64,000 bases of DNA, taken from assembly GCA_949948895.1 (NCBI GenBank), contig CATLHE010000004.1, positions 62,001-126,000 of the forward strand, written 5' to 3'. A model generated the notes under the pieces. It had not been told where the DNA came from and searched no databases. It saw only the letters and a program-made list of their open reading frames with translations. A program made the position numbers and the translations under genes. Source of the DNA: an uncultured Christensenella sp. GTDB taxonomy: Bacteria > Bacillota > Clostridia > Christensenellales > Pumilibacteraceae. Positions 31,130-39,119 of the stretch are shown one piece after another (the stretch's first letter is position 1; each line of letters starts with the position of its first letter).

Positions 31130-31715
31130 GGTTACACTCGGCTACGAATTTGCTATTGAAAAATATCCTTATCGCGGCTTTTAATTGCCAACCCAACCAA
31201 ATGTTGGACGTATGTCGTGCCAAGCACAGCTTGGATATTTGTCGTGTATGGGCATGGGTGATTTGTTTTAGGTTACGCCCGAATAATGGCGGTACAAAAT
31301 ACAGCGGCGGGCAAGAGTCTGCCCGCCCTACGGTTGCGTTGCGTTATTATTCGGGTGTACCGTCATTTTTCGATAGAGTACACACACGACAGACGCCAAG
31401 CCTTTGGCTTGTCATTCTGAGCCGTAGGCGAAGAATCTAGGCGATCCGCCGCATAGTTGTTTTATTAAATAAACAACAACCTATATCGTTTCACACCTTT
31501 TCGGGTGCAACCTCAAATCATCTTCGCGCCAACACTCGACATACGTCCAACATTTGGTTGGCGGGCTTACGCCCTGGATCCTTCGGCTTCGCCTCAGGAT
31601 GACACATGTTTATACGTAGGATATTCTATATGATATTGGTCGGGTGCAAAAACAAACAATCACCCACGCAAACACACGATATATATCCGATCTGTGATTG
31701 GCGCTAAGCTTTTGA
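31130..31715. repeat. intergenic repeat mosaic
   Basis: multiple ccaa hairpins, GTAG hairpin (inverted), gaatct/gatcct modules. Confidence 0.9.
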
Positions 31716-31724
31716 TTTATTATT

Positions 31725-31970
31725 ATGAAGCGAATACCTTTAAGCGTGATCGAGCTGTGCGACGAGGACGGCAAGATCACGCCGCTATACGTAGTAAAGG
31801 ACGGCAAACGCTACGCCGTCGATAAGGTCATGTCGTCCATGCGCCACGCGCCGCAGGTCGAATGCGTTTCGCCTACGCGCTACGACTGTATGATAGAAGG
31901 CCGCAAAAAGACAATATACCGTGACGCATATCCGTCCCAAAAATGGTTTTCGGTAATGCGGTATGATTAA
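31725..31970 (+). CDS. small conserved hypothetical protein
   Basis: 81 aa; plausible composition and start, weak RBS. Confidence 0.5.
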   Translation: MKRIPLSVIELCDEDGKITPLYVVKDGKRYAVDKVMSSMRHAPQVECVSPTRYDCMIEGRKKTIYRDAYPSQKWFSVMRYD

Positions 31971-32077
31971 GAAACCGCGCATTTCGTCACGGCGCAAATT
32001 ATAAACGCCCGCGAACGAGTCCTATACAACTTAAAAACGAGCCCGACATCCGTCGGACCCGCTTTTGGCGTTATTGA

Positions 32078-32461
32078 CTATTCGGTTTTATCTTCGGGCG
32101 CGGGCGCGTCGCTTTCCGTCGGCGCGCTCTTTTCGCTCTCGGTTTCCATCGGTTCGGTTTTGTCGTGCGCGTCGTTTTCTGCCGTATCGGTCGGGGGCTC
32201 GCTACCCGTTTCTTCCGCCGCCGTAGCTGGCGTATACGGCGGGATGCGCTTGGCTTTTCCTTTTTTGTAGTAATATACAAGGAAAGCTATTCCGCCGATA
32301 AAAAACACCAATAGGATAAACAAATTCCACAGCACGTATTCGCGCTTAGATATATCGAGGTACGCGAGTTTGAGCAGACAGAATAACGCGAACGCGTACT
32401 GGACCGCGACTACTATTATTATCGCCACGACAATGGGCGTTTGCAATGCGCTTAAAAACAT
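32078..32461 (-). CDS. small membrane protein with PLDc_N-like two-TM region and acidic tail
   Basis: 127 aa; hydrophobic N-terminal half, charged C-terminus. Confidence 0.65.
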   Translation of the reverse strand: MFLSALQTPIVVAIIIVVAVQYAFALFCLLKLAYLDISKREYVLWNLFILLVFFIGGIAFLVYYYKKGKAKRIPPYTPATAAEETGSEPPTDTAENDAHDKTEPMETESEKSAPTESDAPAPEDKTE

Positions 32462-32514
32462 ACCGTGATTATACCGCTTTTAATATTAGTTGTCAAGCAC
32501 TGTGCGCCGCCGCA

Positions 32515-34596
32515 TCATACATATAACAGTAGATCGCCGTACGTCGGGAACGGCCAAAGCGCTTTGGGAACTTCCGTCTCGAGCCTGTCGCAGTAAGTGC
32601 GAAGCTCCTGCATGGCGGTGAACATCTCGTCGTGACAGCGGCGCGCCTCGCCGAGCAGATCGGTCTCGTTCTTGACGGCGAGCTGAATGTCGGACAGTTT
32701 TTGCTCCGCCTCATACGCGCGGTCTACGAGCATCGCAACCGTTTTGAGCTGTTCGGTCTGCGCCTTAGCTTCCACTTTGAGTGCGGTCAGTTTTTGGATG
32801 TTATCCGCGAGCCGCGTCGTGAACTCGATAGCGGCGGGCAGTATCTGCCTGACCGTAATCTCGCACATGGTCAACGCTTCGATATTGATGACCTTGCAAT
32901 AGTTTTCGAGCAGTATATCGCGGCGCGCGCGCACCTCTTCCGCCGTGTATATCTTGAGCCGCTCAAAAAGCTCCACGTTCTCCTTGCGGTCGTAATACGA
33001 CAGCGCTTCGGGCGTGCCCGAAAGATTGAGTAGCCCGCGGCGCGCGGCTTCGTCGCGCCATGCGTCGGCATAGTTGTCGCCGTTGAACACGATGCGTCTG
33101 TGCGCGAGATATTCGCGTTTGATAAGCTCGAGAGCCGATTTTTTGAAGTCCTTGGCTTTTTCGAGCTCGTCGGCGAAAGTGTTTAAAGTGTCCGCCACGG
33201 CGGCGTTTATCATCACGTTGGGGCATGCGATATTTACGGACGAACCGAGCGAGCGGAACTCGAACTTATTGCCCGTAAACGCGAACGGCGAAGTGCGGTT
33301 GCGGTCGGTCGTGTCCTCGTAAATGACGGGCACGCTCTCCGCGCCCGTAGACAGTCTGCGCTTGACGTGGTTGCTGTATTCCTTGCCCGCCGCGAGCGTT
33401 TCCATAAGATCGGTTATCTCGTCGCCGAGGAACATGGATATTATGGACGGCGGGGCTTCGTGAGCGCCGAGACGGTGGTCGTTGCCCGCCGTCGCGACCG
33501 AAAGGCGCAGAAGATCCTGATGATCGTCCACCGCTTTTATCACGGCAGTGAGGAACAGCATGAATTGAAGATTGTTTTTCAGGTCCTTACCGGGCTCCAA
33601 CAGGTTTTCGCCGTCGGAAGTGCTTATCGACCAGTTGTTATGCTTGCCCGACCCGTTTACGCCCGCAAACGGCTTTTCGTGCAACAGGCACGCCAAGCCG
33701 TGCTTGCTCGCCAGCTTGTTCATAAGCGTCATGGTGAGCTGATTGTGGTCGGTCGCGATATTGACCGTCGAGTACACGGGCGCGAGCTCGTGCTGACCGG
33801 GCGCGACTTCGTTGTGCCGCGTTTTGGCGACAACGCCGAGCTTCCAAAGCTCTTTGTCGAGGTCTTCCATATATTCGAGGACTCTGTCCTTGATACTGCC
33901 GAAGTAATGGTCTTCTAGCTCCTGACCCTTGGGCGGTTTCGCGCCGAACAGCGTTCTTCCCGTCACCACGAGGTCGGGGCGCTTTTTGTAAAGCTCCAAA
34001 GGTATCAAAAAGTATTCCTGCTCGGGTCCGACCGAAGGTATCACGCGCTCGGTCGTTTTTCCGAACAGTTTGAGCACGCGGCACGCCGCGCGGCTGAGCG
34101 CCGCCATCGATCGCAATAACGGCGTCTTTTTATCGAGCACTTGACCGGAATACGCCAAAAACGCAGTCGGTATGTACAGAACGCTCTCTCTCACGAACGC
34201 ATAGCTCGTAGGATCCCACGCCGTGTATCCGCGCGCCTCGAACGTTGAGCGAAGCCCGCCCGAAGGAAAGCTCGACGCGTCCGGCTCGCCTTTTATAAGT
34301 TCTTTGCCCGAAAACTTCATGATAGCCGTGCCGCCCTCCGCGGGGTGGATAAAGCTGTCGTGCTTTTCGGCGGTAATGCCCGTCATCGGTTGGAACCAAT
34401 GCGTATAGTGCGTCGCGCCTTTTTCTATCGCCCAGTCCTTCATGGCGTTTGCCACGACGTCGGCGATGTCGGACGATATTGGCTCGCCGCTCTTGATGGT
34501 GCTTTGCAGTGCGTTGAACACGTCGCGCGGCAGCCGCTCGCGCATGACTTTCTCGTTGAACACCATCGATCCGAATAGTTCGGGAATATTAGACAT
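32515..34596 (-). CDS. glnN: type III glutamine synthetase
   Basis: 693 aa; GSGKHNNWS, EVAPGQHELAPVY, NRTSPFAFTGNKFEFR. Confidence 0.95.
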   Translation of the reverse strand: MSNIPELFGSMVFNEKVMRERLPRDVFNALQSTIKSGEPISSDIADVVANAMKDWAIEKGATHYTHWFQPMTGITAEKHDSFIHPAEGGTAIMKFSGKELIKGEPDASSFPSGGLRSTFEARGYTAWDPTSYAFVRESVLYIPTAFLAYSGQVLDKKTPLLRSMAALSRAACRVLKLFGKTTERVIPSVGPEQEYFLIPLELYKKRPDLVVTGRTLFGAKPPKGQELEDHYFGSIKDRVLEYMEDLDKELWKLGVVAKTRHNEVAPGQHELAPVYSTVNIATDHNQLTMTLMNKLASKHGLACLLHEKPFAGVNGSGKHNNWSISTSDGENLLEPGKDLKNNLQFMLFLTAVIKAVDDHQDLLRLSVATAGNDHRLGAHEAPPSIISMFLGDEITDLMETLAAGKEYSNHVKRRLSTGAESVPVIYEDTTDRNRTSPFAFTGNKFEFRSLGSSVNIACPNVMINAAVADTLNTFADELEKAKDFKKSALELIKREYLAHRRIVFNGDNYADAWRDEAARRGLLNLSGTPEALSYYDRKENVELFERLKIYTAEEVRARRDILLENYCKVINIEALTMCEITVRQILPAAIEFTTRLADNIQKLTALKVEAKAQTEQLKTVAMLVDRAYEAEQKLSDIQLAVKNETDLLGEARRCHDEMFTAMQELRTYCDRLETEVPKALWPFPTYGDLLLYV

Positions 34597-34643
34597 ACCG
34601 TCCTCCTTAATATAAATGCCGCGATCGCTCGCGGACTTTTCCT

Positions 34644-34926
34644 TAGGCAGTAGCGGGCGTATTTGCTCCGCCCGAGAGCGACTCTTTTAGCCCGATACTG
34701 CGTTAAACTCGCTCATAGTAGCGCAGAGGCTACAATTTCGCTCGTTTGCCTTGTCTCGGATTAAAATAGTTTGTTCTCGGGTGCAAGCAGTTTTAACGCA
34801 TTAGAGGCAAGCAGTACAAGGAAAAGCTGTGAAGGGCGTGCTTGCGGTACGTACAAACAGCTTTGACGCTGTAATGCGCCGCCTATAATGCGTTAAAACC
34901 GAAGCTAATATGACCGCTACTGCCTA
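34644..34926. ncRNA. candidate structured RNA or glnN leader
   Basis: 13-bp terminal inverted repeat TAGGCAGTAGCGG/CCGCTACTGCCTA enclosing a 14-bp inverted repeat GTTTTAACGCATTA/TAATGCGTTAAAAC and smaller hairpins; no good ORF. Confidence 0.45.
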
Positions 34927-35130
34927 CCTTATAGCCCCCGACGCTTGGGGCGTCCGCCGTATTCCGCCGAGGTCGATTAAATTATACAACCGCCGCCGCG
35001 CGCTTGTCAATCACTTTAAACATTCGCACTGTATAAATTTGCCGTCAAATATACAACGGCGCGAGGGAACTCCCGCACGCCGTTGTGCATAACTTCCTAT
35101 TCGTATATATGCCGCATAACGGCTGTCGCT

Positions 35131-37818
35131 CTACTTGTTGAACTTGCCCGCAAGCGCCGCGAGTTTTTGCTCCATCGTCATGTTCTCGGTGGAAACTTCC
35201 TCGTCGCGGTCGCGGTCGTGATAGTCGCGCGCGGGGCGGTCGCCGCGGTCGCGATCGAACCGTCTTTCTCTGCGCTCGTATCTGTCGCCCCTGTCGAACC
35301 GCTCGCCGCGGTTATTGCCGCCGTGCTTTTCTTCCGTAACGGCGTCCGCCGCGGGCGCTTTGTCTTCCGCTGTCGCGTATTGGCGTCCGAACTTGCGCTC
35401 GCCGTAATCGCGCTTGGGTCTTTCGTCGCGGCGCTCTCTGCGCGGGAACTCCGCTCTCTCGCCGTCGCGGCGTTCGCCGCGCGCTTTGTTTTCTGCGTTA
35501 TCGGCGTTGCCTTTTGCCGCGCGTTCCTCGCGTTCTTTCTTGCGTTTTTCCCACTCGGCTTTCTTTTCGGCGCGCTCTTGCTTTTGCTTTTCCCATTCCG
35601 CTTTTTTCTCGGCGCGTTCCTGACGCTGTTTCTCGTACTCGGCTTTCTTGCTCTCTCGCAGTGCGGGGTCTATACATGTAAGCGCGATACGGTGCCGCTC
35701 CTTGTCCACGGAAAGCACCCACACGTTGAGCTTATCTCCTACTTTGAGCACTTCCGACGGGTGGCGCACGTAGTTATCGGATATTTCCGATATGTGCAAC
35801 AGTCCGTCCTGATGCACCGAGATATCGACGAATGCGCCGAAGTCGGTCACGTTTCTTACGACGCCCGTCACCTGCATGCCTTCCTTAAGATCGTTGAGGT
35901 CCATGAGGTCGGAGCGCAGTACGGGCGGGGGCAGTTCGTCGCGAACGTCTCTGCCCGGCTTCATGAGCTCTTCGGCTATATCGTTGAGGGTGGGAACGCC
36001 CACGCCTATCTCGGTCGCGACGCTCTCCTCGCCTTCCGACGCTATCTTTTGTTTGAGCCCGCTCAGCTTGAACGCTTTGACGTCGTCCGAAGTATAGCCG
36101 AACTTGTCCAAAAGTTTTTGCGCGGCGGCGTACGATTCGGGGTGGACTGCGGTGCTGTCCAATACGTCCTCGCCGCCCTGTATGCGCAGGAAACCCGCGC
36201 ACTGCTCAAACGCTTTCGCGCCGAGCTTGGGAACTTTCAAGAGTTCTTTTCTCGATCTGAACGGCTTGTTCGAGCGGTACTCGACAATGCTCTTTGCCGT
36301 GCCGAGGTTGAGTCCCGACACGTACGACAACAGCGAGTACGACGCGGTATTGAGATCGACGCCGACGCTGTTTACGCAGTCCTCTACCGCCGCGGTGAGC
36401 GACGACGTGAGACGTTTTTGCGGCATGTCGTGCTGATACTGCCCGACGCCGAGCGAACGCACGTCTACTTTTATGAGCTCCGCGAGCGGGTCCAAAAGCC
36501 TGCGCGCTATCGAGATAGCGCTTCTTATGGTAAGGTCGAGCTCGGGGAATTCCTCCGCGCCCAGCTTGCCCGCCGAGTATACCGACGCGCCCGCTTCCGA
36601 AACGACCGCGTATGTGACCGGTCTGTCGAGTTCTTTTATTAGTTCCGCGACGAATATCTCCGATTCTTTGGACGCGGTGCCGTTGCCTATCGCGATGCAG
36701 TCTACCTTGTACTCGTCGATGAGTTTTTTAAGCGTTTCTTTCGCCGCTTCTATCTTCTTTTGCGGCGGCGTCGGGTACACGACGGAGCTGGCTAGGAACT
36801 TGCCGCTCTCGTCGATGATTGCGATCTTGCAGCCCGTTCTGTACGCGGGGTCGAGCCCGAGTATCACTTTGCCTTTGAGCGGCGGTTGCAACAGTAACGG
36901 TTTGAGGTTGCACTCGAACGTTTTTATCGCCTGCTCGGACGCGCGGTCAAACAGTTCCGCGCGCACTTCGCGCTCTATGCTCGGCGCGATAAGGCGTTTA
37001 TAGCTGTCCTCTATCGTGCGGTCGATAAGCGCGTCAAACGCCGAACGGCGCTTTTTTGCGGCGGCGATAACGCCCAAGGCTTTCGCCTCGTCTACGGTTA
37101 CGCTCGCTTTCAGACAGCCTTCTTTTTCGCCGCGATTGACCGCGAGCACGCGGTGGCTGGGCACGGTCGCTACGAGCTCGTCGAACTTGAAATACGTTTC
37201 GTATACTTTTTTCTTTTCCGCGTCGGTGCAGCTCTCGTCGAGCGCGGCAACCAAATGACCTTCGGCAAGCGCCGAGTCGCGCAGAGTTTTGCGTATAGCC
37301 GCGTCGTCGGAAATGCGCTCCGCGATAATATCGCACGCGCCGTCGATGGCGGCTTTGGCGTCGGGAACGCCTTTTTCCGCGTCGATATACGGCGCGGTCA
37401 GTTCGGTTTCGTCATACGCGCTAAGCTCCTGCGCCTCGATGATGTCCGCGAGCGGTTCGAGCCCGCGTGAGATAGCGACGGATGCGCGCGTTTTTTTCTT
37501 TTGCTTGAACGGGCGGTATATGTCCTCCGCCTCGGTCAGGGTTTTGGCTTTATCGAGGGCTTGCGCTAGCTCGTCCGTCCATTTTTCCTGCGCTTCGATC
37601 GCGGCGCGGATCTCTTCCTTGCGTTTGACGAGGCCTTTGAGGTACTCGTAGCGCTCGGACAGTTCGCGAATGACTTGATCGTCCGTCGCGCCGTGCATTT
37701 CTTTGCGGTAGCGCGCGATAAACGGCACCGAGTCGCCCTGATCGAGCAGATCGACGATGTTGGAGCAATGCTCTTCCTTGAGCGAGAACTCTTCGGCAAG
37801 CTGTTTCTTTATATCCAT
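35131..37818 (-). CDS. tex: Tex-like RNA-binding protein with S1 domain and long charged C-terminal tail
   Basis: PFIARYRKEMHGATDD, GLDPAYRTGCK, S1 domain GMQVTGVVRNVTDFGAFVDISVHQDGL; start trimmed to MDIKKQL. Confidence 0.94.
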   Translation of the reverse strand: MDIKKQLAEEFSLKEEHCSNIVDLLDQGDSVPFIARYRKEMHGATDDQVIRELSERYEYLKGLVKRKEEIRAAIEAQEKWTDELAQALDKAKTLTEAEDIYRPFKQKKKTRASVAISRGLEPLADIIEAQELSAYDETELTAPYIDAEKGVPDAKAAIDGACDIIAERISDDAAIRKTLRDSALAEGHLVAALDESCTDAEKKKVYETYFKFDELVATVPSHRVLAVNRGEKEGCLKASVTVDEAKALGVIAAAKKRRSAFDALIDRTIEDSYKRLIAPSIEREVRAELFDRASEQAIKTFECNLKPLLLQPPLKGKVILGLDPAYRTGCKIAIIDESGKFLASSVVYPTPPQKKIEAAKETLKKLIDEYKVDCIAIGNGTASKESEIFVAELIKELDRPVTYAVVSEAGASVYSAGKLGAEEFPELDLTIRSAISIARRLLDPLAELIKVDVRSLGVGQYQHDMPQKRLTSSLTAAVEDCVNSVGVDLNTASYSLLSYVSGLNLGTAKSIVEYRSNKPFRSRKELLKVPKLGAKAFEQCAGFLRIQGGEDVLDSTAVHPESYAAAQKLLDKFGYTSDDVKAFKLSGLKQKIASEGEESVATEIGVGVPTLNDIAEELMKPGRDVRDELPPPVLRSDLMDLNDLKEGMQVTGVVRNVTDFGAFVDISVHQDGLLHISEISDNYVRHPSEVLKVGDKLNVWVLSVDKERHRIALTCIDPALRESKKAEYEKQRQERAEKKAEWEKQKQERAEKKAEWEKRKKEREERAAKGNADNAENKARGERRDGERAEFPRRERRDERPKRDYGERKFGRQYATAEDKAPAADAVTEEKHGGNNRGERFDRGDRYERRERRFDRDRGDRPARDYHDRDRDEEVSTENMTMEQKLAALAGKFNK

Positions 37819-37924
37819 GAATTTCTCCCGACGGACGGCGGAACGCCCGCCTGTCCGAACATAAAAGTGCTTTATTATTCTACAACACCCGCGACCGAAA
37901 AGCAATCGTTTTATCGACTATTTC

Positions 37925-38320
37925 CCAAACCAAACACGGTTTGGATTTCTGTCGTGTGTTTACGTGGGCGATTTGTTTTACGTTTCACCCGAATAAAGGC
38001 GGAGCTTATTGTCTCCCATTCGTAGGGAGCGCAGACCCTTGCGCTCCGCCAAGCACAGCTTGGATTTCTGTCGTGTGTTGGCTTTGATTGTTAATTTTAT
38101 ATTACACCCGACCAAACACGGTTTGGATTTATGTCGTGTATTTACATGAGTTGTTTGTTTTAGGTTACACCCGAATAATTGCGGTGCATATTGTCACCTT
38201 TTCGGGTATAACCTCAAATCATCTTCGCGCCCACACACGACAAACGCCAAGCCTTTGGCTTGTCATTCTGAGCCACAGGCGAAGAATCTTTGGCGTAGCC
38301 GCAGAACGGTAAACTAAACC
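37925..38320. repeat. intergenic repeat mosaic between ferritin and tex
   Basis: ccaaacacggtttgg twice, ccaagcacagcttgg, GTAG hairpin, ccaagcctttggcttg. Confidence 0.9.
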
Positions 38321-38368
38321 ACTCGTCACGCATTTCGTTCGCGATATTTAAAAAATGCACAAAACAAA

Positions 38369-38388
38369 AACGCTCCGTTCGGAGCGTT
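38369..38388 (-). terminator. intrinsic terminator of ferritin gene
   Basis: minus strand AACGCTCCgaacGGAGCGTT then TTTTTGTTTT. Confidence 0.8.
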
Positions 38389-38413
38389 AATGCTTGATAA
38401 TGTTTGATTCAAA

Positions 38414-38932
38414 TTACATAGCGGGTCCGGTCGCGGACGGCGTGTACACGCGGGCGGCAAGCTCTTGATTGAGCGCGTAAAGCCCTTTTGCGTCGTGTCC
38501 GAACATCTTGAATTTTTTGATCTGATCTTCGGCGTTCTTTTCTTCCTCGCCCTGTTCTTTGATAAACCAGTCCAAGAACTGCATGGTCTTAAAGTCTTTT
38601 ATCTCGAAAGCGCGCGCATAAATATTGTTTATGAGCGAAGTCACGTACTGCTCGTGCTCGAAGCCCGCGTTGAGCGGGTCGATGGCGGCGGCGAATTTTT
38701 TATCGGGCTTGTCTATCTTGTCGAACGTGACGCGTATCCCGTTGTCGATAAGATAGCGGCGCATCATCATCGCGTGGTCGCGCTCTTCCTGCGCCTGTAT
38801 CTCGTACCAATGCGCGAAACCGTCCAAGCCTTCGTCCGCATAATAATTGGCAAAGTCGAGATACAGATACGCCGAGTACAGTTCTTTATTCACTTGTTCG
38901 TTGATGAGTTTTGCTATTTGCTTGTCTAACAT
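38414..38932 (-). CDS. ftnA: non-heme ferritin
   Basis: 172 aa; NEQVNKELYSAYLYLDFANYYADEGLDGFAHWYEIQAQEERDHA. Confidence 0.95.
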   Translation of the reverse strand: MLDKQIAKLINEQVNKELYSAYLYLDFANYYADEGLDGFAHWYEIQAQEERDHAMMMRRYLIDNGIRVTFDKIDKPDKKFAAAIDPLNAGFEHEQYVTSLINNIYARAFEIKDFKTMQFLDWFIKEQGEEEKNAEDQIKKFKMFGHDAKGLYALNQELAARVYTPSATGPAM

Positions 38933-39119
38933 GTCAGACCTCCGTATTTTGTTATCCCGATCATTGTATCACTAAACGCTTAAAAAATCAATCGAAAATC
39001 GAACGTACATGATATCACAAATCAATTTATTAAAGTTCTCGACTTGTATTGAAATATCCCGCGAAGTTTGATATAATCGATAAAGGCGTTGCGTCAATAC
39101 GACAAAGGAAAAAGAATTT

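Noticed and set aside
34644-34926. RNase P RNA or 6S RNA as identity of the structured region
   Set aside because: The aaggaaaagtcc string resembles the RNase P gaggaaagtc motif but is at the wrong end and lies outside the terminal stem; length and topology do not fit 6S.
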